In this document: in pieces, positions 17,768-24,453 of the stretch
Layout: each line of letters starts with the position of its first letter
How positions within the stretch are numbered: position 1 is the stretch's first letter
From: Acidimicrobiaceae bacterium
Lineage (GTDB): Bacteria > Actinomycetota > Acidimicrobiia > Acidimicrobiales > Ilumatobacteraceae
NCBI GenBank assembly: GCA_012269985.1
Contig: JAAXJF010000093.1
Span: 39,043-71,634 of the forward strand
Length of the DNA: 32,592 nucleotides
Direction of reading: 5' to 3'
Made by a program: the position numbers and the translations under genes
The notes under the pieces: generated by a model
Seen by the model: the letters and a program-made list of their open reading frames with translations, nothing else
Databases searched by the model: none
What the model was told of the DNA's origin: nothing

Positions 17768-18541
17768 TTAGGGCGAGGTAGATCGTGGTGATGTTCGAGC
17801 GGTGAGCCGACCCCATACATATTGTGCGGGTCGGGATGAGAGGAATGGGCGAGTCATTCGGTAGGCCCTACCCGGTACACACACGACGCGATTGCGACGC
17901 AGCGCTCGCTGAGCTTCCTCGACGACATCTTCAGGGCTGCACCACAAGAATCGGGGGACTTTCTGTTCGAGGTGGTGAAGCCCTGCACGAGCATGAAGGT
18001 TGGTGTGTACATAACCCGGGCACACCGCTACAACATCGACGCCATGAGCGGCGACCTCAAGAGAGAGACTTTTCGCGTAGGAGGTCGAAAACGCTTTCGA
18101 GGCTGCATAAGGACCGGACTTCCTCATCGGTGTGAACGCCGCAATGCTGGAGACAATGACGACCGTTCCGCCTCCGCGGGCAACCATACCGGGGACGACA
18201 CCTTCGCAGAGTCGAACGACGCCCGCTCCCATGAGGTAAGTAAGCCTGTCGATCTCTGAGCGAGGTAGCGATCCGGTTTCGGCTGCAGATGTCACCCCCG
18301 CATTTGCGATGAGGACGTCGACGTCGGCGCAGCTCGAAATGAGTTGTTCTACCCCCTCGGCTTCAGAAAGATCGGCAGAGATAACACTGCACTCACCAGG
18401 GGTGCCATGCAGCGATGCGTGGGCTTCGTCTAGCGCGTCGACATCTCGACCAACCAAGGTGACCTTGTGGCCGAGTTCGGAATGGTGACGCGCAAACGCA
18501 AGGCCAATTCCTGAGGATCCTCCGGTGATGACAACGTTGAT
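17768..18541 (-). CDS. Short-chain dehydrogenase/reductase with apparent ATC start
   Basis: The 257-residue SDR has a complete Rossmann start, NVVITGGSSGIGLAFARH, then VLIANAGVTSAAE, IVSSIAAF with the catalytic Ser (about 131-132), and GPYAASKAF with Tyr145 and Lys149. No ATG, GTG or TTG exists in frame before the glycine motif: an in-frame TGA lies only three codons upstream, and the codon exactly where the initiator Met is expected is ATC (18541-18539). The first ordinary start (TTG, 18457) would delete the cofactor-binding motif. So the gene uses a rare ATC start, has lost its start codon, or carries a sequencing error. Substrate unknown; it follows the cupin gene on the same strand. Confidence 0.75.
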   Translation of the reverse strand: MNVVITGGSSGIGLAFARHHSELGHKVTLVGRDVDALDEAHASLHGTPGECSVISADLSEAEGVEQLISSCADVDVLIANAGVTSAAETGSLPRSEIDRLTYLMGAGVVRLCEGVVPGMVARGGGTVVIVSSIAAFTPMRKSGPYAASKAFSTSYAKSLSLEVAAHGVDVVAVCPGYVHTNLHARAGLHHLEQKVPRFLWCSPEDVVEEAQRALRRNRVVCVPGRAYRMTRPFLSSRPAQYVWGRLTARTSPRSTSP

Positions 18542-18548
18542 GTCGCAA

Positions 18549-18561
18549 TGATGTCACATCA
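18549..18561. promoter_or_regulatory. 13-bp palindrome TGATGT-C-ACATCA just upstream of the SDR
   Basis: This is a perfect palindrome about the central base, 7 bp upstream of the expected SDR start and downstream of the cupin gene. A partial second copy (TGATGATGTGG) lies at about 18570-18580. It may be an operator, or part of an RNA hairpin near the start. Confidence 0.35.
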
Positions 18562-18628
18562 GACTTCAGTGATGATGTGGTGAGCAGGTTGGTAACCGCT
18601 CAAACGTTGGCTTCAAACATGCGAGTTT

Positions 18629-19102
18629 TTAGTGGGCGACGGGTCGGCGCCACGCCTCAACGACCTGTTCAACAGTGTTCGTGCGAATCACTGAGTGGTC
18701 GTCGGCGAGAACGTCGGTGAGCAGGCCGTCGGGTGCATACAGATTGAACACAGCGATGGCGCCATCGGGGCCGCCTCGTTCCATATGGACATCTGGTTCG
18801 ACGGTGTGGCTGTAGTCGCCGACTCGTCGAATGCGAACACCGGTCTCGTTGCCGTCATCGTCGAAGTCGGTGACATGAAGTTCACCAGCGATCACCGTTG
18901 ACGTGGTGGAGCAGAGGTGTCGATGGAAGTGGCAGTAACTGTTGGGTGCCCAGCGGTAGGCAAAGTCGATGTGGCCGTCGTCGCCTACATGCAAGATTGC
19001 GCCCCAGTAATCGATTGGGTAGCCGAACCTTGGCGTGCCGGTGAAGTGGCTCCAATGCAGGTCAGGGTCGTTAAGCAAGTCCATAAGGAAACGGTACTGC
19101 AT
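18629..19102 (-). CDS. Cupin-domain protein
   Basis: The 157-residue protein fits a single cupin barrel. Motif 1 appears as FAYRWAPNSYCHFHRHLCSTT with closely spaced histidines, followed by STVIAGELHVTDFDDDG and, for motif 2, GGPDGAIAVFNLYAPDG. H-x-H plus a further histidine in ELHV or VEPDVHME could bind a metal. The acidic loop between strands resembles acetylacetone/dihydroxyacetophenone dioxygenase-like cupins, but this is only a resemblance. ATG 19102 has GGGAG about 9 nt upstream. It precedes the SDR gene by 87 bp, so the two may be cotranscribed. Confidence 0.75.
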   Translation of the reverse strand: MQYRFLMDLLNDPDLHWSHFTGTPRFGYPIDYWGAILHVGDDGHIDFAYRWAPNSYCHFHRHLCSTTSTVIAGELHVTDFDDDGNETGVRIRRVGDYSHTVEPDVHMERGGPDGAIAVFNLYAPDGLLTDVLADDHSVIRTNTVEQVVEAWRRPVAH

Positions 19103-19298
19103 CGGCGGGCTCCCACTTTGCAGCGAGATTAGGAGACCATCCGTGGTTTATTTAATGGATTGGAGGGGTCGAGGTATCGGTAGGTGCCATTTGGCTACAG
19201 GAGTTGGCGTTGGAGCACTCGTTTCGGCCATCAACCTTGACACCCGTACCCTTACCCGGAGCCCCGACTCCGAGGTTCGGACTGCGTTCAAGTGAGAT

Positions 19299-20285
19299 TC
19301 AAAGAAACGTGTGAAGCAGTTGGATCCGGTTGTGAGCCTCCGTAATGAGATGATCGTGTGGGCATTTGGTGTACGAGCCATAGATGTCTGACAGGACATA
19401 TCCGATGCAGTGTGCGGCGTGTTCGACCCCCGGGGCCACAAGTGCTTCAGAGGTTTTCCCGCCATCAGACAGCCATCCTCCTTCACAGCGGTCTGTTTCA
19501 GAGTCGAATCCGATACAGAAAACCATTGAATCAGCCGACATTGTGCCCCATGACCAGCCAGAGGAAAGGGCGTGAATGTAGTGACCGACCTCGTGCGCAA
19601 GGACGGATTTAGAGACACATCCGCGAATTTTGATGGAGTTCCACGCAAAAACACCACGAGGCGCCATCGTCGGGTCTCCTACGACTTCGATGCGCTCGGC
19701 ACCAACAGAGTCGGTGAGTTGGTTTACGTATTGGGCTGCTCGCTCTAAGCAAGTCAACTGCTCAACTTGAGCGGTGACAGTCTCCCGAGGTGATGGTGTC
19801 CGAGGGGAAAGGGTTTCGTGCACGGTTCTGCTGGCTTGCGCAAGTACCTCACGAACGATGCGAACGATTTCTGATTGTTCTACTTCACGGCCACTCGACA
19901 CGCCGTTACGGCTGTAGCGATAGCTGCGGCTGCGGCCATCGTGCGTTCGGATTGGGAGATCTAGAGCGTTCGCAATGATGGGCACTGCTTCGGCATCGTC
20001 AATGACTGGGGCGACCTCCACAATGGAAGCGGAGTTGACTGAGCCAGATGAAAAGATGGCTACTGCTATCAGCATCGCCGACGCGACAAGAGCTTTTGGT
20101 GTGTCCTTGCTCCTGATAGACGTCCTTAAACGCTGTGCGAGAGATCTACAAAAGTTTTTGGAGTCCCCCATGTTCAATAAGGAATCGGCGTGTTCCGTAG
20201 TGACAGATTGTCCAGACGGAGCACTTGTAGGCCCCTTTTTGCTGGACCGGCGCATTTCGGGAGAGGGGGTGGCGTTGTGTCTCAT
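19299..20285 (-). CDS. Putative membrane-anchored or secreted Zn metallopeptidase
   Basis: The 328-residue protein has a hydrophilic N-terminus, one hydrophobic segment ALVASAMLIAVAIFSSG (about 65-81), and an extracytoplasmic domain. SVLAHEVGHYIHALSSG contains HEVGH (231-235), the HExxH zinc/catalytic motif. Glu280 in GGKTSEALVAPGVEHAAH is a candidate third ligand, as in gluzincins. Six cysteines in the outer domain (179, 223, 257, 267, 293, 308) suggest disulfides. Substrate unknown; I do not recognise a named family. ATG 20285 is favoured by a TTAACA-17-GATTAC promoter ending 6 nt upstream; ATG 20171 is an alternative that would leave a normal signal peptide. It is divergent from the sortase, suggesting a joint cell-surface role. 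Confidence 0.7.
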   Translation of the reverse strand: MRHNATPSPEMRRSSKKGPTSAPSGQSVTTEHADSLLNMGDSKNFCRSLAQRLRTSIRSKDTPKALVASAMLIAVAIFSSGSVNSASIVEVAPVIDDAEAVPIIANALDLPIRTHDGRSRSYRYSRNGVSSGREVEQSEIVRIVREVLAQASRTVHETLSPRTPSPRETVTAQVEQLTCLERAAQYVNQLTDSVGAERIEVVGDPTMAPRGVFAWNSIKIRGCVSKSVLAHEVGHYIHALSSGWSWGTMSADSMVFCIGFDSETDRCEGGWLSDGGKTSEALVAPGVEHAAHCIGYVLSDIYGSYTKCPHDHLITEAHNRIQLLHTFL

Positions 20286-20291
20286 ACCTCG

Positions 20292-20320
20292 GTAATCGCT
20301 GTACCGGGTGTTTTTGTTAA
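20292..20320 (-). promoter_or_regulatory. Promoter TTAACA-17-GATTAC for the metallopeptidase
   Basis: On the minus strand TTAACA (20315-20320) and GATTAC (20292-20297) are separated by 17 bp, and the -10 ends 6 nt before ATG 20285. The -35 matches TTGACA at five of six positions, while the -10 lacks the final T. Confidence 0.4.
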
Positions 20321-20397
20321 CCCTTTCTCTGAAACCGCAGCAGACGCCTACGCGCCGACCTCCGATCGAAGGCGTTTCGTTTGGCGCTAGACCCCAC

Positions 20398-20507
20398 GAA
20401 TTTTGAGTGGATAGTCGCTCTCCAAGCCATCAGATTTCCCCGCTAACCTCATCAACCGATAACACGAGACGCACCGAACGAATTTCGGGCCACGTTTCGG
20501 GCCATCC
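20398..20507. repeat. Copy A of a roughly 110-bp direct repeat flanking the sortase
   Basis: Compared with 21564-21673 at a constant offset of 1166 bp, with no gaps. TTTCCCCGCTAACCTCA (20435-20451) is identical in both copies, and the 28 bp at 20480-20507 differ at one position. GCTCTYCAAGC is also shared. In the minus-strand frame both copies encode DGPKRGPKF, then YR, RLAGK and KIR close to a stop, and several of the base differences are synonymous. No complete gene fits. It is either the 3' end of a lost coding sequence or a dispersed repeat. Confidence 0.75.
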
Positions 20508-20565
20508 CTCTGTGATGGGTCTGAGCTTCCGCAACGTTGTAAAGGAGGCGTGCACAGTACCGAGT

Positions 20566-21399
20566 ATGGAAAAGCGCAATGGAGCACGAGTGAGAGTTGT
20601 GAGGCGTACTGATGTAGCGGGCCTGGGGCTGTCGTTCCTTTTGCCGCTCGGCGTTTTTGTTACTGCTCAGCGAGCGCCTGCTGACGGTGGTCGCATCGAT
20701 GGGTATTTGCTTCGAGCCGCTGTCGAGCACGATGAGCGTTCTGAGCCGTGGTACCTGAAGCTGACCTCAATTGAAAACACTCTCAATATTGATGAAAACC
20801 CCTACGCCTACGAGCTTGTTGGTTCTGAAGTGGATGAAGACACGCCATCAGCAACGTCGAATAGTTCTGGTGGTTCCAGGGAAGTTGACACAAACACCGA
20901 CGAGAGCGTTGAAGAAGTCGTTGAAGAATTAGCAGGTGAAGAGCTTGCAGCTGAAGAGCCTGCGGAGGAGGTGTCGCCGGCGGTTGCGTTCCCGTGGACG
21001 ATGAGCGCCCCAGCGATTGGCCTCAATCAGATAGTTGAAGGTGGAGATGACTCGAACGAGGTTGTCGATACTGGCGCTATCTGGCATTGGCTTGGCTCCG
21101 GCTCACCTGACCAGTTCGCCCACATCGTGACGTTTGCTCACCGGACTAGCAAGGGCGGAACGTTCGAGGATATTCACTTGCTCAATGTTGGTGACATCAT
21201 CACTGTGGAAGGCCCGACAGGTGAGTCGTGGAGTTACAGCGTTGCTGGCAGCAAGGTTGTGAGCCCTGATTCAGCAGACATTTACGCTGAGGCTCGTGCG
21301 CATGGCGGCCCGTCGATTTCTTTGGTTGCCTGTTCGAAAGCCGACGGCACACCGACGTCGCTTGCATACCGCCTTGTTGTTACTGCGGTTCGTGTCTAA
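20566..21399 (+). CDS. Sortase, class E/F-like, with acidic linker
   Basis: The 277-residue protein has an N-terminal basic region and membrane segment AGLGLSFLLPLGVFVTA (about 18-34), an acidic low-complexity stretch rich in E, D, S and T (about 88-137), and a C-terminal sortase domain (about 145-277). The domain contains MSAPAIGLNQIVEG, the catalytic His192 in VTFAHRTS, LLNVGDIITVEG, Cys256 in SLVACSKAD and Arg269 in LAYRLVV. The usual T-L-x-T-C is here S-L-V-A-C. Sortases join LPxTG-like proteins to the envelope or to each other; no substrate with a sorting signal is in the window. ATG 20566 was chosen because the membrane anchor follows it directly; the frame is open further upstream but through repeat A. 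Divergent from the metallopeptidase. Confidence 0.82.
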   Translation: MEKRNGARVRVVRRTDVAGLGLSFLLPLGVFVTAQRAPADGGRIDGYLLRAAVEHDERSEPWYLKLTSIENTLNIDENPYAYELVGSEVDEDTPSATSNSSGGSREVDTNTDESVEEVVEELAGEELAAEEPAEEVSPAVAFPWTMSAPAIGLNQIVEGGDDSNEVVDTGAIWHWLGSGSPDQFAHIVTFAHRTSKGGTFEDIHLLNVGDIITVEGPTGESWSYSVAGSKVVSPDSADIYAEARAHGGPSISLVACSKADGTPTSLAYRLVVTAVRV

Positions 21400-21401
21400 C
21401 C

Positions 21402-21416
21402 AGCGCGTTTGGCGCT
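21402..21416 (+). terminator. Short hairpin right after the sortase stop
   Basis: AGCGC and GCGCT form a 5-bp stem with a 5-nt loop, beginning 3 nt after the sortase stop codon. No U-run follows, so it is a weak terminator candidate. Confidence 0.25.
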
Positions 21417-21542
21417 CGTCTCAGTAAGAGGCGTCACTGTCGATGCCATGAGCAACAGTCCTTCGCCTTTTAACCCAATCCCAGTGCTGGTGCGCGGGGT
21501 TGTTTCGAAACTCAGCGACGTCAGCCCACGCTGCTGATACGC

Positions 21543-21560
21543 GAAACTGATCACAGTTTC
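21543..21560. terminator. GAAACTG-ATCA-CAGTTTC hairpin followed by TTTTT
   Basis: A perfect 7-bp inverted repeat with a 4-nt loop is followed 6 nt later by a run of five T on the plus strand. It could terminate sortase transcription before the tRNA. It also abuts the start of repeat B, so an operator or recombination role is possible. Confidence 0.4.
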
Positions 21561-21563
21561 ACC

Positions 21564-21673
21564 TGATTTTTGGCTGTCGGTGGCTCTTCAAGCGAACGGT
21601 TTTCCCCGCTAACCTCAACCATCGGTAGCCCAACGCGTCGCTTCTGAATTTCGGACCACGTTTCGGGCCATCC
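21564..21673. repeat. Copy B of the direct repeat, abutting tRNA-Arg
   Basis: This is the partner of 20398-20507, with the properties given there. It ends 2 bp before the first base of the tRNA gene. A TAACCT hexamer (21610-21615) at the same place as in copy A could serve as a -10 box for the tRNA, leaving a leader of about 55 nt, but no good -35 accompanies it. Confidence 0.75.
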
Positions 21674-21675
21674 CC

Positions 21676-21748
21676 GCCCCCGTAGCTCAGTGGATAGAGC
21701 AACGGTTTCCTAAACCGCAGGTCGCAGGTTCGAGTCCTGCCGGGGGCG
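21676..21748 (+). tRNA. tRNA-Arg (anticodon CCT)
   Basis: A full cloverleaf can be drawn. The acceptor arm GCCCCCG pairs with CGGGGGC, the D arm is GCTC/GAGC, the anticodon loop TTCCTAA gives anticodon CCT for AGG codons, and the T arm is GCAGG-TTCGAGT-CCTGC. The discriminator is G and CCA is not encoded. The outermost anticodon-stem pair is an A-C mismatch. Copy B of the direct repeat lies directly upstream. tRNA-Arg genes are common integration sites, which fits the accessory look of the preceding segment. Confidence 0.95.
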
Positions 21749-21828
21749 CTGACATCACGGTGCTCCCGAACACCTCCTGTAGTGAGTAAGCCGGCAGGTG
21801 GTTGACACTCTCGCAACCGTGCGATGTG

Positions 21829-22548
21829 TTATTGCTGCTCGCTCCATGCTTCGTAGTCGGGTCGACGCTCCTCTGACAGAGGGAAGATTCCCTGAGGTGA
21901 CTCTCCCGCCCGCACCCTCTCGATCGCAAACGCCTCCCGGTGCTCCTGCGCTTCAGCGTCTGCGGCAACCTCGACGGCGATGGCATGTGGAATGACTACT
22001 GCACCATCGGTGTCACCCACGATGATGTCACCCGGTTCAACAAACACTCCGGCGCAGGTGATGGGCTCATCATGGCTGAACGGCATATGCCGCCGTCCCC
22101 ACGTCGACCCATGAGAGGCCCGGTGATACACCGGCTTACCGAGTTCGGCGATCGCCTCGGTGTCACGGAGCGCGCCATCGGTGATGATCCCCACCGCACC
22201 AAGATGAAACGCTCGTAGAGCGTAAATGTCGCCCACGGTGCCAGCATCAGGAACATCCCGAGCCTCGATCACAATGACATCGCCGTTCGTGACCGCCTCA
22301 ACAATTCGGCGCTGAGCATTCTGTCCTGCAGAGAACTCTGACACGCGATCTTCACGCAACGCCACATAGCGAAGCGTGCGGGCTCTTCCAACGAGCCGTT
22401 GATGTGGGTGGAGCGGTCGCAGACCGCTCAAGAAGGCATGCTGAATACCGCGACCTTGCAGTTGATGAGTAATCGTTGCAACCGCGAGAGACGAAAGTTT
22501 GTTGTGCAAGTCCTCGGTGAGAACGTCGGGAATATCAACGGGATTCAC
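21829..22548 (-). CDS. RraA family protein, HMG/CHA-aldolase-like
   Basis: The 239-residue protein belongs to the RraA/MenG-like superfamily. LSSLAVATITHQLQGRG near the N-terminus corresponds to the conserved S/T-A-x-x-x-D-x-L region, GDVIVIEARDV and AGTVGDIYALRAFHLGAVGIITDGALRD carry the G-D and R128-D129 active-site motif of class II 4-hydroxy-4-methyl-2-oxoglutarate/4-carboxy-4-hydroxy-2-oxoadipate aldolases, and VEPGDIIVGDTDGAVVIP is the family C-terminal strand. Active-site residues are intact, so aldolase or oxaloacetate decarboxylase activity is possible. It starts with GTG 22548 behind AAGGAGA. It follows the DEAD-box helicase on the same strand by 102 bp; E. coli RraA is known to touch DEAD-box helicases and RNase E. 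Confidence 0.85.
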   Translation of the reverse strand: MNPVDIPDVLTEDLHNKLSSLAVATITHQLQGRGIQHAFLSGLRPLHPHQRLVGRARTLRYVALREDRVSEFSAGQNAQRRIVEAVTNGDVIVIEARDVPDAGTVGDIYALRAFHLGAVGIITDGALRDTEAIAELGKPVYHRASHGSTWGRRHMPFSHDEPITCAGVFVEPGDIIVGDTDGAVVIPHAIAVEVAADAEAQEHREAFAIERVRAGESPQGIFPLSEERRPDYEAWSEQQ

Positions 22549-22650
22549 AGCATCTCCTTGATCTGAACGTGGCGACCAACGAGTTGACCTTACCGAAGAG
22601 CACTCGTTTCGTGGTGAGCGCGATGTTCAGAAGTGGCGTTACAGCACGGC

Positions 22651-24243
22651 TTATCCGCGACGACTTGAAGTGCGAGCCCGAGGGGCTCGACCTTTGCGGT
22701 GACCGCCCGAAGACGCACGACGCTGGCCAGCCTTCGACCCTTTTCGATGCGAGCTGGGCCCACTTTGGCGACGCTCACCGCGATTGTTCCGGGAGGAGCC
22801 ATCGCCTTCTGCCTGACGCTGCCGATCTCGTTGAGCCTCAGTAGTTCGACGAGGACGGTCATTTGAGTCGCTGCGTCGTGCCTCTGAGCGCTGGTCATCT
22901 TGGCGAGACCCTTGGCCACGATGTGGTTTGCGATCGCCACGCGTTGACGACGTGTCACCACGTTGTGAAGTATCACGTCGCTTCTTGCCAGGTTGACCAC
23001 CAGTCTTCTTCGGTTGCGACCCTTGACGCTGCTTCGCCGCCGGACGCTGGCGCTCCCGCACGTCTCGTGCCGGGGCGGGTGTCGCCGTGGGGTCACCAAA
23101 TGCGGTGATCGATGCAATGTCAGGATCGACGATTTCCACTTCGATACCGACCTCGCGTTGCATGCGACGTGCGGCTCGACGACCGTTTGGCTCGATGAGA
23201 GAGACAACCACACCGCCCTGGCCGGCACGAGCGGTGCGTCCCGAACGGTGAATGTAGGCCTTGTGATCTTCTGGCGGGTCGAAGTGCACCACTGATGTCA
23301 CGTCATCAACATGTATGCCTCGAGCAGCAACATCGGTGGCGATGAGTGCGTGTGCTCGGTGTTCGGTGAACTCCGCGAGAGCTCGAGTGCGTTGAGGTTG
23401 ACTCTTTCCACCATGAATGGAGACTGCGGTGATGCCATCTCGTGCGAGTTGTTTCGTCAGGCGATCAGCGCCATGCCGGGTGCGGCAAAACACGATCGTT
23501 GGCCACGCTGCAGAGACCGTTTCGGCGAGCAGGCTTACCCGTGCATCGCGAGCAACCGTCCAGAATCGGTGATCGGCAATCGAGATGCTGTTGTGCTCAG
23601 GAACGACCTCATGCCGCACGGGATCATTTTGGTAATGGTTCACGAGATGAGCGACATCACCGTCGAGGGTGGCTGAGAACAAGATCGTTTGAGTACGCGA
23701 TGTGGTGGCATCGAGAATGCGACGCACTGCAGGCAAAAAGCCCATATCGGCCATGCGGTCGGCTTCGTCGATCACGACTCGCTCAATGTCATCGAGTACG
23801 ACGGTGCCCGACTCCATGAGGTCTTCGAGACGTCCTGGGCACGCAACGAGAATGTCGGTGCCGTGTTTGAGGGCATTGACTTGTTTTCCATACGCAACGC
23901 CGCCATACACCGTGGTAATCGACGTGCGGTTCGACAACGGTTCCATTTCAGATGCGATCTGATCGGCCAGTTCACGCGTCGGTGACAACACCAGAGACCG
24001 TGGCCGACGAGGACTGCCCTTTCGGGTCATCGCAACGAGAGGAATTCCGAATGCGAGCGTCTTGCCAGACCCCGTTGGAGCAGCACCGCAAACGTCATTT
24101 CCTTGCATGATGTCGGCAATAGCGACACGTTGGATGGCAAACGGTTCGTCGATGCCGCGGCGGTGAAGCGAGCGGCAAATGAAGTCGGGGACACCGAGTT
24201 CTTCAAATGTCAGCGCGCGTGGTTCGGATTCGGTCAATGTCAT
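22651..24243 (-). CDS. DEAD-box ATP-dependent RNA helicase with long basic tail
   Basis: The 530-residue protein contains all helicase motifs: Q motif FEELGVPDF...PFAIQ, motif I APTGSGKT (55-62), PTRELA, motif II DEAD (159-162), SAT (190-192), VFCRTRHGADRL, TDVAARGIHVDDV and HRSGRTARAG. The core ends near residue 385. The remaining 145 residues are a disordered tail rich in R, G, S, Q and K, which should bind RNA, as in cold-shock and ribosome-assembly helicases of the RhlE/CsdA kind. ATG 24243 has GGAGA 6 nt upstream. It probably remodels structured RNA in ribosome assembly or decay. The RraA-family gene follows on the same strand. Confidence 0.93.
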   Translation of the reverse strand: MTLTESEPRALTFEELGVPDFICRSLHRRGIDEPFAIQRVAIADIMQGNDVCGAAPTGSGKTLAFGIPLVAMTRKGSPRRPRSLVLSPTRELADQIASEMEPLSNRTSITTVYGGVAYGKQVNALKHGTDILVACPGRLEDLMESGTVVLDDIERVVIDEADRMADMGFLPAVRRILDATTSRTQTILFSATLDGDVAHLVNHYQNDPVRHEVVPEHNSISIADHRFWTVARDARVSLLAETVSAAWPTIVFCRTRHGADRLTKQLARDGITAVSIHGGKSQPQRTRALAEFTEHRAHALIATDVAARGIHVDDVTSVVHFDPPEDHKAYIHRSGRTARAGQGGVVVSLIEPNGRRAARRMQREVGIEVEIVDPDIASITAFGDPTATPAPARDVRERQRPAAKQRQGSQPKKTGGQPGKKRRDTSQRGDTSSTRGDRKPHRGQGSRQDDQRSEARRSDSNDRPRRTTEAQRDRQRQAEGDGSSRNNRGERRQSGPSSHRKGSKAGQRRASSGGHRKGRAPRARTSSRRG

Positions 24244-24453
24244 GGAAAGTCTCCAGAAGAGGTGGGCGCAGTGTTTTGTGCTCAGCGCGAAGCTGATGAG
24301 TTCATGTTGGGGGAGGGATGGCTCACGATGATCGGAGGAACTACATCCCGTTCTGCGAACCCACCGACCGGAAGTCCCGATCAGCGGCGTGGACGGTAAC
24401 AGCCAAAATGCGAAACCGTGCGAATGCCGGTCAGCCGACCGCGGTGAATGGTG

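Noticed and set aside
19257-19272. CGGAG/CTCCG hairpin downstream of the metallopeptidase
   Set aside because: Only a 5-bp stem with no T-run, too weak to call a terminator.
19143-19295. Small plus-strand frame (about 50 residues, VVYLMDWRGRGIGRC...)
   Set aside because: No recognisable motif, no Shine-Dalgarno or -10 box at usable distance, and it lies in a gap downstream of a minus-strand gene; coding is not supported.
21559-21816. Minus-strand open frame reading through the tRNA (GRTRTCDLRFRKPLLYPLSYGG-like text)
   Set aside because: This is the well-known spurious protein produced by translating the antisense of a tRNA-Arg gene; only the portion within repeat B was kept, as evidence about the repeat.
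22569-22844. Open frames opposite the 3' end of the helicase gene
   Set aside because: They arise from the biased R/G/S/Q codons of the helicase tail and show no protein features.
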